Origin: Endocalyx cinctus
Lineage: Eukaryota > Ascomycota > Sordariomycetes > Amphisphaeriales > Apiosporaceae
NCBI GenBank assembly: GCA_001600455.1
Contig: BCKC01000001.1
Location: 5,916,441 to 5,980,440 of the forward strand
Reading direction: 5' to 3'
DNA: 64,000 bases
Made by a program: the position numbers and the translations under genes. Numbering within the stretch: position 1 is the first letter of the stretch; each line of letters begins with the position of its first letter. Of this stretch, positions 22,805-34,952 are shown piece after piece. The notes below the pieces were generated by a model. It was not told the DNA's origin and made no database searches. It worked only from the letters and a program-made list of their open reading frames with translations.

Positions 22805-25800
22805 ATGGCGGCACAGCCCGTGCCTCATCCGTCGACGGATAAGAAGCGAGTCAAGGTCTACGAACTTCGCGACAATGACTGGTTCGATCGTGGTACAGGT
22901 TTCTGTACTGCTGCCTTAACCGTCGTAAGTTGACTCCTAATCAAAATCAAGTGGCAAAAGAAGATCATGATCTATTATCAACTTAACCCCCTCCTTTAAT
23001 GTATTACCGTATTATCTACATCTATAGTAGCGACTGCAATGTGCGCATTATTTTTACTAACTCTTCCTTCTTTCTTCGTAGTCTGAGGATGGACAGCAAA
23101 GAGATGCGCGAGTTGTTGTCGAATCCGAGGATCACCCCGATCGCATCCTACTAGAAACGCGAATCTTTAAGGAAGATGGGTTTCATAAGCAGCAAGGTAA
23201 TAACAACGTAATGACGGGTGCTTGTCGTGGGTTCGTCGATGCTAACGACTGAACATTATAGAAACTCTAATTGTATGGACTGAACCCACTAATGGTGTTG
23301 ATATGGCGCTCAGTTTTCAGGAGGCTGAAGGCTGCGCGATGATATGGTACGCGCTTGCTTCTAACCCGCTTTTCTGCCGAGACATACAGGCAATGGCTTG
23401 ATTGACATACTAAATAACTGCACAGGAAATTTATTCACAGCATACAACAACAGCAGCAACAGCATCATCCAGGAGGTGCACCAGGTACATCCCCTTCCTC
23501 TCCCCATTGCTTCTTTTCGCAGCCATTCACTTCAAAGTCACGAATTGCCCTTATCACGATCCTTAGCCCTACCAAATATATCAACTAACATTGACCCTCA
23601 AACAGATGACAGTCTCTCAGATGATCTTGCTATAGATATGCCGAATCCTATCACCTTACCCCAGGCTTCCATAGCAAACCTCGCCGAAATCGAAGCACAG
23701 ATGCGCATGTTAAGCGGCACTACGAATGGCCGCGATGCTCTGACAAAATATGTTTTGTCCGAGGATTATATTCGTAAATTGATCCCAATAGTGACCGACG
23801 CCGAAGATCTCGAGAGTCTCAATGACCTACACCGTCTCTGCAATATCATGAAGATAATCATCCTCCTGAACGATACAAGTATTATTGAACATGCCGTATC
23901 TGACGAATGCGTCATCGGCGTTGTTGGCGCCCTGGAATACGACCCAGATTTCCCTAGTCATAAAGCCAATCATCGACAATGGTTAGAGGGTGAAGGGAGG
24001 TATAAGGAGGTTGTTCGTATCGAAGACGTACAGATCATGAACAAGATTCACCAGACGTACCGACTGCAGTACCTTAAAGATGTCGTTCTCGCGCGTATTC
24101 TAGATGATAACACCTTCTCAGTGCTGAACTCTCTAATATTCTTTAACCAAGTCGATATCGTCCAACATCTACAGTCAAATGCCGCATTTCTTAACGAGCT
24201 CTTCAATATTTTCAAACCTGGCGAACAGGATCCCAAACGGAAGAAGGAGGCTGTCCTTTTCATACAACAATGCTTGGTAATCGCGAAAAACCTTCAACCA
24301 CCCGCCCGACAAACGCTTTACAATAATTTCATTTCTTATGGCTTGCTCCAGGTCATTATCTTTGGACTGAAGCACAATGAGGTGGCAGTACGGGCAGGAG
24401 CGATCGATGTCCTGGTGTCTATGATCGATCACGATCCCCATATGATACGGAACACAATATACCGACAGATTCGCGAGAAGCAGACGCCTTTAACCGACAC
24501 TTTGATCGATTTGTTATTAGTAGAAGTCGACTTGGGCGTGAAGTCTCAGATTTCAGATGTCCTGAAGGTACTCCTCGACCAGGGTCCGCCTGCACAATCC
24601 GATATCTATGCTAAGGCGAACGGTGAATACCCTGGGCGTGCGGCGTCCAGAATACCCCTCAGCGCGGATCCTCAACAAGATCAGTTCTTGACCATGTTTT
24701 ACGATAAGTCAGCGGTTAAATTGTTTCAGCCATTGATTGACTTACAAGGACGGACAAACATGGACTTTACACCACAACAGGCATCCATGTTTACCTACTT
24801 GGTGGAGGTTCTCTGTTTCTTTATCCGTCAACACCAGCATCGCAGCAAGTTCTTTGTGTTGAATCACGACATCGTTCAGCGTATTTCGCAGCTGATAGAG
24901 TGTAAAGAAAAGTTCCTAAAGCTCAGTAAGTTGAGGAGTTCTCTTGTGCCATATTACGTATGCTGATATTTGTATTGTAGTTGCCATCCGGTTTCTGAGG
25001 CAGCTCGTTGGCCTTCAGGATGAGTTCTATGTGAAACACGTGTCAGAAAAGAAGGTCATTGGTCCTATACTAGATGTGCTTATCCAGACGATGCCGAGAG
25101 ACAATCTGTTATGTTCAGCATGCTTGGAGTTCTTTGAATTTATTCGTAAAGAAAGTATCAAGGATTTGATGAAGCACATCGTTGAAAATTACCGCGAAAA
25201 ACTACAAAGCCTAGCTTATATGGATCTCTTTCGCACGCTAGTGGACCGATACGACCAGACTAGAGGGTTCACTGCTAATCTCGATTACTTCATGGAGACG
25301 GAGGATGACGTCGCGCGTAGACGCCCAAACATCAACCCTCGGACCGGCTTGATGGAACACCTTTCTATGGACCAGGCGGAAGAGGAATACTGGAATACTT
25401 CAGATGACGAGGACGACTTGCAGGTCAAGAATGGCGATGGTGACCGGGTGATGGGGGCTAACGGAGACCTGCACGGCACAGCACCGCTAGTGGATTATGC
25501 GTCGGACGAGGAAGGTGACGAGAATATGGAGACGGCACCAGGGCAAGGAAACGAAGAGCAGTCGAAGTGTGGCGTCTCAAAAAAGCTGGATGAAGCTCGT
25601 GATAATATCACACCTCCCTTGGAGCGCCTTTCCGAGAAACGCCGCCGCGAGGAAGATGAAGAGGACGATCTGGGGAAGCTGGTCCAGCACAAACGCCGGA
25701 ATAGCACATCTGCCAACGCCAATTCTCATCCTTCTGCTACTCCCGGCATCATCCGGAAGAAGAAATCGATTTCAGGCGGTCGCGACTCGGGAGTTGCCAA

Positions 25801-25879
25801 GAAGATTTCTATCACCCTTTCTTCGAATATTGGAGCTGGGAACGAACAGTCTAACAACCAGTCGAACGACAAGGCCTAA
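22805..25879 (+). CDS. PSY2: protein phosphatase 4 regulatory subunit 3
   Basis: Six exons (22805-22924, 23082-23196, 23262-23346, 23426-23484, 23606-24925, 24981-25879) give 865 aa. Phases match throughout, and the intron after the Gln/His tract has a CTAAC branch. An N-terminal EVH1/PH-like domain (VKVYELRDNDWFDRGTG to the W after EGCAMI) precedes a poly-Gln linker and the SMK-1/Armadillo region (LNDLHRLCNIMK, YDPDFPSHKANHRQWLEGEG, LQYLKDVVLARILDD). The acidic tail contains basic clusters such as EKRRREE and QHKRRNS. Family knowledge: Psy2/SMEK targets the PP4 catalytic subunit, for example to Rad53 in DNA-damage recovery. The start is the only ATG before the conserved domain; the frame is open upstream but lacks ATG. 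Confidence 0.93.
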
Positions 25880-26775
25880 GCATCGGTTGCTCTTTCTTAT
25901 TGGAGTCTTCATGTACCCTTACGGTCTAGGGTTTTCGGGTTATTTCAAGGGTGAAGGAACGGCGGAACCGGCGTTTTACGAGGACAATTTATTTACGTGA
26001 TGTGAAAGGACACAAAAAACTTATATTATACCAGGGTTACGCTAGCAGAGTATTTGGTCAAGTTGTAAGACTTGGGTGAAAGCTCTCGATGCTTGGACAC
26101 ATGCGGGAGAAAGACCAGCATGGTCGCATTTGCATTAGCGGTCCCTGCGATGAGGATTTTCATTCTTCTAGGAGGAACTGCTACGTGTACTATTAAAGAT
26201 CGCGAATCAGCCACCGAGTCTGCTGATCTACTAGAAATTGAAAATCCGTGATGAACCATTCTTCTGCATGATCTTAACTATCTCGTAAAACAATGCTCTA
26301 TCGCACTTTTTGAATAGATTATAGGTGACCGGTATTTGAATAATACTTTCCTGTCTACTTCTAACAGCTTGTATAATTATATGACAACTGCTATCGCTCT
26401 AGTACTTTCACGTTGGTGTAGTTGCATAAGGATAAGTGGGGAAGGTGTTCATTTACTTTTTTTTTTCTCCTTTTCAGTAACGCTACAGCAGCGGCGTAAG
26501 TAAGGGTGCATATGAGAATTCACTAGCTGCTGGGTTAGCTGCCAGGGTGCTTAGTGTGACTACACTAGACATCCAACTTCTATCGATAAGAATTATTCTT
26601 GTAGAATTTCATTTCTTAAGTCTCTAGAAATAGTTTTTCAACCCTTACACAAGTCGTTTTTAATGTAGATTAATTACCAAACCTCTTTCGTTATACCTTC
26701 TCATTATATCGTTACCTTGAACGAGCTACAGGTATTCCCAGGCGATTAAATATAAATTTGCGCCGCGCCGAGACC
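25880..26775. other. intergenic between PSY2 and BCD1
   Basis: Contains the PSY2 3' flank and BCD1 promoter. AT-rich, with no coding or structural feature that I can support. Confidence 0.4.
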
Positions 26776-27954
26776 ATGGCAGACCCTTTATTGACATCAC
26801 TCTGCATCATCTGCCACACTGAAATCCCCAAATACAAATGCCCACGATGCGGAGCGCGGACGTGTTCTTTATCATGCGTAAAGAAACATAAGAACTGGTC
26901 GTCTTGTAATGGAAAACGAGATCCTACCGTCTACGTCCCAAGAGAGAAGCTTAAGACCGACGCCGGTATTGATCACGACTACAATTTCCTGACCGGTATC
27001 GAACGAACCGTCCAGCGTACCGATAAATTTCTACGAGAAGATCGACAGATACTGCCGCATGAGAAAGAAGACAGTAACCCACGTCCAAACAAAAAGGCTC
27101 GTTTCCAGAAGGGGCAAAGCAGGGGAAGAACAACATTGGATGATAATGGTCGAAAGTGGGACCGGAATTCGATACATCGGTTACGCGAACTCGGTATAAA
27201 TGTCGCGTCTGTCCCTTATGGAATGACGCGCTCGAGGGAGAACAAATCAAGCTGGAATAGAAGAACGAGGACTATCAATTGGCAGATCGAATGGCTGGAT
27301 TTTAGTGACGAGTCGTCCGACCCTACCAGAATATTGCACAAGCTACTCGACGAGGTACCGCTACAAGCTGGTTTCGCCGAGAGCAAGGAGTATCACCGTC
27401 AAAGACAACTCGACGCGGGCGAGCGCGCGCAGGAAAAGGCGGCACTGCGAACACAGCAACGGAACGCCGAAGATGGTCAAAGCGTAGCCTCGACGGCGTG
27501 GCGAGCGCATTTATGTTCCGTACAAGACCCCCGAGATTCTACGTGGCATCGCGAAACTACGTACACTCGTAACGTCAAATCGTCGAAGCACGATTATCGA
27601 TTCTTCTTCCATAAACCTCGGATACCCTCTAAAGAAGTGCAAAAACTCGTCCCGCTAGACCCGTCGAAAAATCTGGCCTCTCTGCTCCCAGGGCTCGAGG
27701 TCCTCGAATTTCCGACTATTTACGCGTTTCCTTCTACTATGAATAGCGTTCCCGAAGGTTATATAATAGAGGAACCGCGTGGGGAAGGTTCTCGCAAGAA
27801 AAGGAAACAATCGACTCTGGTTGAATATAACTCCGGTTCCGAATCTGGGTCTGGTGATGAGGAAGAAGGCGAGGTGGCAGAACCAGGCTCTAAAGACGAG
27901 GTTTTAGACGACGATACTACGTCAAGCTCAGGGTCAGACTCGGATGATGTATAA
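26776..27954 (+). CDS. BCD1: box C/D snoRNP assembly factor (HIT zinc finger)
   Basis: Intronless, 392 aa from the ATG at 26776; upstream in-frame codons lack ATG. An N-terminal zf-HIT domain is complete (C10, C13, C22, C25, C30, C34, H38, C44), followed by the Bcd1-typical DYNFLTGIERTVQRTDK segment. A central region contains ELGINVASVPYGMTRSRENKS and INWQIEWLDF, then HDYRFFFHKPRIPSKEVQKL. The C-terminus is acidic and Ser-rich. Family knowledge: Bcd1/ZNHIT6 is essential for box C/D snoRNA accumulation with the R2TP/Rvb machinery in the nucleus. Domain order and length match. Confidence 0.92.
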   Translation: MADPLLTSLCIICHTEIPKYKCPRCGARTCSLSCVKKHKNWSSCNGKRDPTVYVPREKLKTDAGIDHDYNFLTGIERTVQRTDKFLREDRQILPHEKEDSNPRPNKKARFQKGQSRGRTTLDDNGRKWDRNSIHRLRELGINVASVPYGMTRSRENKSSWNRRTRTINWQIEWLDFSDESSDPTRILHKLLDEVPLQAGFAESKEYHRQRQLDAGERAQEKAALRTQQRNAEDGQSVASTAWRAHLCSVQDPRDSTWHRETTYTRNVKSSKHDYRFFFHKPRIPSKEVQKLVPLDPSKNLASLLPGLEVLEFPTIYAFPSTMNSVPEGYIIEEPRGEGSRKKRKQSTLVEYNSGSESGSGDEEEGEVAEPGSKDEVLDDDTTSSSGSDSDDV

Positions 27955-29295
27955 TGTATATAATTGCGCGCGTAGGCAAGATTATATGTTGCTTTCTAAT
28001 TTAATTAATTGACACATGTAACTCGTTGTCATCCTATTCATGAACCTACCTGGCTGCCTGGTAGGTATACATGACTTTTTCATATTTTGCTAGGTGGACG
28101 TAGCGAGGTCTCTGACAATATTTTGAGCTGTTGAAAAATAAATAAGGCAATGTTAATAGATAGTGTTTATCTACGATAGAGGCAGCTAATCCCCCCCTAC
28201 TACGTTTGTGGCTTCCGTATCTGCCAAAGAGACGCAAGGGAAATCATCTGACAGGGTAAATTTACTGTTTGTTTATAAGCAGTTCAAACGGATGAAACCT
28301 AAAGATAACACTCTGCTACACTTCGGCCATGCGAGGACTAAGTCGTAGATTCTGTATAGCTCGCTAGGCCAGAGACTGTAGGAGCTACTAAGCTCGGGTC
28401 TGTTTGCAAGTGTGAAGGAACTCCTGAATGTAAATCATACATAGAATAAAAATTACTTCAAAGTCAAGAATCCTTCGAGTAAAAGCCCCTCCATCCTATA
28501 ACCCATAATATCTGCGGAGGGAAGCTAGAAATCGGTCGCCTAATATCGTTGAAATGTTCAAGTACCAATAACCTTTGGAGAGTTATCAGGAATATTATAT
28601 TTAGTAAGGAATATATTATATTTAGTAAGGAATAGGAGATCTGCAATACATACCTGTATGTACGGCATGTAAGTTTATTCCTTAAACACTGTAACCTGGT
28701 CTATAACATACAAGCTTCGTCACTCCATGGTATAAACATGACTTGTAGTTTAGCAACGATATTGGATCTATTCGAATTATATCACCAATGCCCCCAATAG
28801 TTACTACGCATACTCAACCACTAACGACGTAGCTACTCACTATTAAGCAGATAATATTACTTGTATGTATTTACAGTAGCATCTTTCATTCTCCATACAA
28901 AAGAAAAAGGCCCTATTTACTAAGTGGTTCAGTTGCTTGTGCCTAGAAGTTCCTAGATCCTTCGGATACCCTACTTCCCAGTTTGCTGGTGCTTGCTATG
29001 CAACATGAACGATGCGGAGCCAAAGGGAAGGACAGTAAAGTAAAGGGCAAGAAGAGAGCTATGGTGAATTAATTCATTATCACAAAGCCCGTTAGATCCC
29101 CCCCTCCACTAACGTCTCAGGAAGTTAGGAAGGTCTCCATAGTAGCCACGTACTCTCCATGCGCCACGATTATTAGTGTGCACAGCTAAGAGGGTAGCCA
29201 TGGATGATGCTTGAAATTAAGAGTGTACAATCAAAAGTGAATAAGGTCAAAGGGAATCTGTTCTGTTTATATTATTTATGAGAATATTTAATATG
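27955..29295. other. intergenic, no gene seen
   Basis: AT-rich, about 1.3 kb. Contains a near-tandem duplication of GGAATATTATATTTAGTAA (28589-28607; second copy 28608-28628 with a 2-bp insertion). No protein-family resemblance. Confidence 0.4.
28589..28628. repeat. imperfect 19/21-bp tandem duplication
   Basis: Two adjacent copies of an AT-rich unit differing by a TA insertion; read directly. Confidence 0.8.
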
Positions 29296-29452
29296 CCTGA
29301 GTTTACGAAGGGTCTTCTACACGCCTCTACGGAACCATCTTTACAAACCCCTGTCGTTTTCTTAACTTATCTTTTCTGTGTAGTACAGTAAAAACAGGGG
29401 TTTTTAAAGATGGTTCCGTAGAGGCGTGTAGAAGACCATTCGTAAACTCAGG
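29296..29452. mobile_element. 157-bp foldback / MITE-like element
   Basis: Two 58-bp arms (29296-29353 and 29395-29452) are inverted complements with only two mismatches and enclose a 41-bp loop. Termini are CCTGAGTTTACG and CGTAAACTCAGG. It has no coding capacity. The size, terminal inverted repeats and AT-rich setting fit a miniature inverted-repeat transposable element. The near identity of the arms implies recent insertion or gene conversion. No convincing target-site duplication is seen beyond short TAT/TA flanks, so the superfamily is not assigned. It lies about 310 bp from the 3' end of the SDR gene. Confidence 0.75.
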
Positions 29453-29761
29453 TATTTTTCTTTTTTCTTCAACTTTAGGATCTTTGATAAATATATTGAT
29501 TACTTTAAGTATTTTCCTTGATATATCGTATGTGCCATTACAGTTACCTACGTGTATCCTCAACTATGGAAGAAGCGGGCTGGCTCTTTTAATTTTGGTG
29601 CACACTGGTCTCTTGTAGTACTTAGGCTCAATATCTTCGAATGGTCAATAGCTACATATTAACTCTATCCCATTGAAAGCGAGGGTAGGATACGAAAACT
29701 GTTGCTATATAGTAATAACATAACCAAACCAACTAATAAATCAGAATAAATGTACTAGACA
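29453..29761. other. short spacer between foldback element and SDR gene
   Basis: AT-rich; probably the SDR 3' UTR. Nothing else recognised. Confidence 0.4.
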
Positions 29762-30856
29762 TTAATCGCCTAATTCATGAATGATAGCACTGACGTTGGC
29801 GAAAGCAAGTTCGTCCATGGTTTCCTGCCATAAACGCTGTGTAATCTCAGCCCCTTGGGGTTGGTATACAATAGGCGTCATACTGACATATACTGTTAGC
29901 TCCCTCTTGATCATGTGCGCAGAAACGTGATGCAGTACTTACGGGCTAAGCTTGCCATCTTCCAAATATTGACCATGAGACGCAGTGTCGTGCTTGACGG
30001 CAGCATCTGTGAGGGCACGGGCTCCAATTGATGTAGAACGACCGAGGATTCGAAAGACAACCGACAGTATAACACCCAGCAGAGTTCCGTCTGCTTCTCT
30101 ATTTAATCCGGATCCATAGCACATGCCAGGATTAGGTGCGTTGATGATGGCTATACTTGGAGGCACTCGCTTCGCAAGTTCGAAAAGAAATAGCTGTCCG
30201 AGAAGCTTCGATGTCCCGTATCGGTCGTGCTTGTCGAAGAATTCAGGCTGGTTAAAGGATAGAAGTAAAGGGATAGATTCCTTTTCCTTAAATTTGGCGA
30301 AAGAGGCAGTATCCGATGAGACGATGGTCAAACGACCAGGCTGCTCAGGCGAGTTCTTGTCTTTGAGGACCGGGAGTAGTAATATAGCTAGGAGAGATGT
30401 AGATAAGTAATTGACTTGTACGACTTCATCGTGCCCGGTAGATTTGTTTATTTCAAGTGAAAGTTTGGCCAAACCAGCGTTGAGAACGACGATGTGAAGG
30501 TGATCAAGTGTTTTAGTTCTCTCTACGAAAGCCGTGACGGATTCGTAAAGAGACAAGTCAACTTTCCAGACGAGAATGGTATGCGCTTGGTCATTTCGTC
30601 CCAACAAAAGCTGTTTTTTGGCGTCTTCGCCTTTCGCCCCATTTCGTACGGCAAGAATCAAGGTGCTCAACCCGAGATCTAGGAGCTGGCGGCTGCACTC
30701 GAACCATATCCCGGTATTCGAACCGGTAATAATGGCAGTCTTGCCAGCGAGATCTACCTCGTCTCGCGATGTTATCGGCGGTTGTCGAAAGAGCTGTCGT
30801 TTGAGAAAGTTACCCGTCGACGCCCTTTCTTCCGGTGAAACGTCATAAGTCGCCAT
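29762..30856 (-). CDS. short-chain dehydrogenase/reductase, fungal WWOX/RDH-like
   Basis: Two exons, 30856-29943 and 29882-29762, joined across a 60-bp intron (GTAAGT/GTCAG), give 344 aa. Classical SDR pattern: NAG (126-128), Ser region VSS (179-181), and catalytic YxxxK at Y213/K217 in RYGTSK. The cofactor loop is TGSNTGIW (44-51), where the usual last Gly of TGxxxGIG is Trp. The C-terminal exon encodes YQPQGAEITQRLWQETMDEL, a typical ending of fungal retinol-dehydrogenase-like SDRs. The likely activity is NAD(P)H-dependent oxidoreduction of a small or lipophilic substrate, which cannot be specified. The gene is flanked by a foldback element and an oxidase relic, an accessory setting. The altered glycine may lower cofactor binding. 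Confidence 0.85.
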
Positions 30857-31490
30857 AGGGTGCTAGCTGATTGATGCGACTAATGTGTTTAAAAGGACGT
30901 AAGTTAATGAGTCGATCAGGTCAAGATTTCCTAAACTTCGTAGCCACTACGTGTGTAAGTACTAAATAGGCTGCTAGGACGACTCTCAGTGGTGTTTATG
31001 CAGTTGGTAAATTAACGCTTGGGCTTAGGCAGCTCCTTTGGATCTACCCGTCTGGGCGGCTAGGACAGGAATTGGTGTCGATTTTGTAACCAGTTGTCAC
31101 ACCTACTATCGATCAGGCTCCGAAAAAAAGTATAAGTAGACTAACCGGATTGTTTGGAGAACGAAAATAACAATAAAAAAAGTCATTCCATCAGTAAATC
31201 TAACAGTAGTAGTATACACAACAGGTGGGACGTCTGAGTACTGACTACAGGTAGAAAGAAGATGAGGCAATCCTTACAGACCCAAACAACCATTGGTCTA
31301 CAAAGACCACAACCTCCTTCCCGTCGGACTCATATTTTTTTTTTTTTTTTAACTCGATAGAAAGATGGACAAATTATGATCGCCCAACGTATGAAGCTGC
31401 AGTAGCCCCAGGGACGAAGACCGATACAATTAAACCCGTGAGTGACTCATCTAAGCCACGGGCTGAATCCTCTATATTAATATGTCGTAG
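30857..31490. other. intergenic, SDR promoter side
   Basis: No gene recognised. The region 31380-31490 may hold further decayed N-terminal sequence of the oxidase relic that follows (YEAAVAPGTKTDTIK is suggestive), but this is weak. Confidence 0.35.
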
Positions 31491-31697
31491 ATCATCATCG
31501 CCAAAGAGCATGGAATACAATATCTTGCTACCGGAGGTCGCCACGGGTATGGAACCACGGTATCTGTCAATTTCGCCCACGGGGACGAGACACTGAGCCA
31601 GATATACGGAGTGAGCAAACTCGAACGATTAGAAAACCTAAAGATGATCTGGGACCCAGATAATACATTTGGCGTCGCTAATCCCTTACCCACGTAA
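31491..31697 (+). pseudogene. internally deleted FAD-linked oxidase (BBE) relic
   Basis: One open stretch reads AKEHGIQYLATGGRHGYGTT, which matches the N-terminal FAD-binding loop of FAD_binding_4 oxidases. It then passes straight into VNFAHGDETLSQIYG, SKLERLENLKMIWDPDN and FGVANPLPT with a TAA stop, which is the C-terminal BBE motif. In intact proteins about 350 residues lie between these parts. An upstream in-frame TAG (31488-31490) and the missing middle make it non-functional. Recognition is by conserved strings. Confidence 0.72.
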
Positions 31698-32859
31698 ATT
31701 TTGTGCAAGGGCCAGACTATACAGGTCCGTCTCCATGTACATATATGGCTTTACAATAAGATCCCATGGGGCCCCACAACCTTCCCATATGATTTTTTTC
31801 TTCCCATAGGGGTGTTACGGCCTTAATCTTCTTGACCTAAGATGACTAAGACCTATGGGTAGGTTATTTGTGCTTGTAGGGTAAATGAGTGAAAGACTTG
31901 GTAAACAGCAGTAGACAGTAGTGTTATAGGGGCCGTATGAGGTTTTCAAGTAACCCACAAAGAATACAACGTAGCTGTAGACTTAGACTTAGACTAATAA
32001 CTGGAGAAATAATGACTGACTATTTACATAGGAAATGTTCGTCCTTATATATCCCATCATTCCTTCTCCAGAATCGTTAGATTGGATGTTGGATAGCAGC
32101 TATCCATGGATCCATCCATGGATCCCAACTATCCAAATCAGCCACGTGACCTTCGGCCCGTGATTCTTCCTAAAGATCCACTCTTCTGGATCTCTTTTCT
32201 TTTTCTAATTGAGCCAGGCAGAAGGCCGTCAGAAAACGTGTCAACCGCCACAACCCCGCCACACCAGCCCCTTTGTCAATTGACCCTTTCCTCATTTCGG
32301 CGCAAGCTTCTAAAATAATCATATAACGTAACAACTACTAATTCAATAATAATGTAATTACATATGGAGATAGACCTGATTAATAGCATTCAAAGAAATA
32401 TGTTTTCATTTAATTTGATAAAGAAATAAACTTAGAATTATTTACAATAGAAATAAAGGGGGCTTATTATAGGTGTTTATGTGTGCCACCTTTTTTTAAC
32501 GTTGACCTGCCCAGCTACCTAGCTGTTTAGGTACTAAGCACTTAGGTGAATGCGAATGGTCCGTGCGTTCATTTTTTCCTTGATCTACATACTTTTCTAC
32601 CCACCTTTAATTTTCAGCCTTCTCTTCTCCACCAATTCTTTTCACCAATACGTTGTCAACCTTTTTTTTTTTATTCTTCCTCCATCAATTTCTCACTCCA
32701 CAAACCCTAATCTCTCTTACCCGATACAACTCATCCTCTTTATTTTTCTTCTTCTTCTTTCCTTTTCATTCCGTTTCATTTTTCTCGGATCTTCTTTTTC
32801 TTTCCTTCTTTGTAATTTATTCAAATCTTTTCGCGCATCTAGCGCTGGTTTGACCCATC
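31698..32859. other. intergenic and SCD6 promoter/5' UTR
   Basis: AT-rich, then strongly pyrimidine-rich from about 32560 to 32850, as expected for the 5' UTR of a highly expressed fungal gene. Tandem ATCCATGG motifs occur near 32102-32125. No coding feature is accepted. Confidence 0.5.
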
Positions 32860-34952
32860 ATGTCTGAATTTCTTGGGTAAGTTGTCATCATCTACAAGCT
32901 ATTCGCAACCGGTTACCTGTGCGTAGCTTCATCCAAGCTTATTCTTTACTAATTTGATTGTATTCAGGTCTCGCATATCCCTAATTTCAAAGAGCGATAT
33001 TCGGTAAGTACGATCATTTCCAATCCTTCTTTAATGTGGACCTCAATTAGTTGATCGTTTGTTTTCTTTCTCTTAGCTATTCGGGAGTTCTACACGAGAT
33101 CAATTCGGCCGAATCCACCGTCTCTCTAGAAAATGTCAGATCTTTCGGTACAGAAGGACGAAAAGGCAGCCCCGAAGAAGAAATAGCACCGTCCGACCAG
33201 ATCTACGAGTACATTGTTTTTCGTGGTAGCGATGTGAAGGATTTGCGTATTGAGCAAACCCCACCTGCTCCCAAGGAGAACCAACCTCCCAAAGTTCCTG
33301 ACGATCCTGCAATTGTTGGTGTAAGTTGAATAAATCTCGTATTCTCGTATTTCCTATATAAATAAGCTCCAAGATTTTTTATGATGAAACATTTCGGATG
33401 TAAAGTTTTTTTTAATCTGAATTGCGCAAACAAACCCCGTGTTGACATTTCCGTTGCCTTCCTTCTGATCTTATCTTGGACTTGAAAATACCTTTTTGTC
33501 CCAACCTTTATAACCGATTGTACAGCAATGTGAAACTTGCTAATCAATCTCATCTATATCATTTAGGCTCGATCTCGACCTGCAGGAGCTCCCGGCCCTG
33601 GCCCGAATCCTCAAGGTCCCCCTGGTGGCCCTAACTTCGGCCAGAACCCCTACCAGCAAGCATTTTACCCTCCAGGTCAATGGGGACGTGGTGGTCCTGC
33701 TCCTGGCCCTGGACCCTTTAATGGGATGCCCTACCCGCCTCCTCCGGGATGGTTCCCTCCGGGACAAGGATTTCCTCCTGGCGGTCCTGGTCCTTGGAAC
33801 CACTTCGGATATCCTCCTGGACCTCCTCAGGGACCCCAAGGGCCTCCTGGCGGTCCTAGCGCTCCTGGTGCTCCTGGTCCGGCTATGCGAGGAACACCCC
33901 AACAAGATGGTAGTGGCAATAACAAGCCAGCACCTATCGGTGCTGGTGTTGATAAACAGAAAACTGTTGGTTCCCCTGCGGTTGAATTACCTACAGAATC
34001 TAAGTCATTTGGACAGGCTTTGATGCAGCAAGCACCGGGAAATGTAGCACCCACTCCCCCCGTTGAATCCAAGCCAACAGCCGCCGAGGTCAAAGCGACC
34101 GCAGACTCGCTGACAGCTAACAACGCTACGTCGGCTAAATCTGCCGAAGCAAAGTCCCAGCCGCCCACTAAAGCGAAGCGCGTTACACCCGCCGTCCCCA
34201 TTCCAGTCGCAGTACCTACGCCAACCGCTTCCAAAGCCGCCCCTCAGGTTGCGGCTGCCACTGCTGTAGTTAAACCTGGAATTAATCAGAACGGCCCTAT
34301 AAGCGCAGCAGCCCTCAAAGATGCCACCGAGGCCGCGAAGGATGCTGTTGCATCAGCGATGCGGAAACTTAATGCGAATGGCAACGCGGTCGTGCCCGGA
34401 CCCTCTGCGTCAGTCGCAGGCCCGGCCAATAATGCAATGGATAATCTGACTAAGAAAGTCAACGAGATGAGAGTCAACGCTACGAGAGGTAGGGGACGCG
34501 GTCGCGGAGGCCGCGGAGGTGCCCAGGGCAAAGCCGTCGAAGTCCCTGACGCCGATTTCGACTTTCAGACCTCCAATGCTAAGTTCAACAAGCAAGATCT
34601 AGTCAAGGAAGCTGTCGCAGGTTCGCCAGTTGGTGAGGTGCCTGTTCCTGAAGTGTACGAAGCAGAGGAAGCTCCCGTTCCAGTTGCCTATAACAAGACG
34701 AAATCGTTCTTCGACAACATTTCGAGCGAGTCAAAGGAACGTGCTGAGAACAATGGCCAGAAGCCCGGTGGCCGTGAATGGCGTGGCGAAGAGCAACGCA
34801 AGAACATGGAGACTTTTGGTCAAGGTAGCGTTGATGGCGGATACAGGGGCGGATACCGTGGACGCGGTCGTGGCCGCGGTAATGGCCGCGGACGTGGTTA
34901 TGGCTCCCGGGGAAGAGGTAACGGATTCAGACCACAGGCTCCTGCCCAGTAG
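32860..34952 (+). CDS. SCD6: Scd6/LSM14-family translational repressor
   Basis: Four exons (32860-32876, 32968-33003, 33077-33320, 33567-34952) give 560 aa. The N-terminal LSm14 domain is split over exons 1-3 (MSEFLG, SRISLISKSDIR, YSGVLHEINSAESTVSLENV, YEYIVFRGSDVKDL). A Pro/Gly-rich segment follows. Further on come the FDF box (DFDFQTSNAKFNKQDL), FFD box (KSFFDNISSE) and TFG box (QRKNMETFG), and the C-terminus is RGG-rich (YRGRGRGRGNGRGRG). Family knowledge: Scd6/Sum2/RAP55 binds eIF4G through RGG motifs and Dhh1/decapping factors through FDF, acting in P-bodies and stress granules. The very short first exons are typical of the family. Confidence 0.94.

Noticed and set aside
32106..32318. 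70-codon frame beginning at repeated ATCCATGG motifs
   Set aside because: Low complexity, no family resemblance, lies in the SCD6 upstream region.
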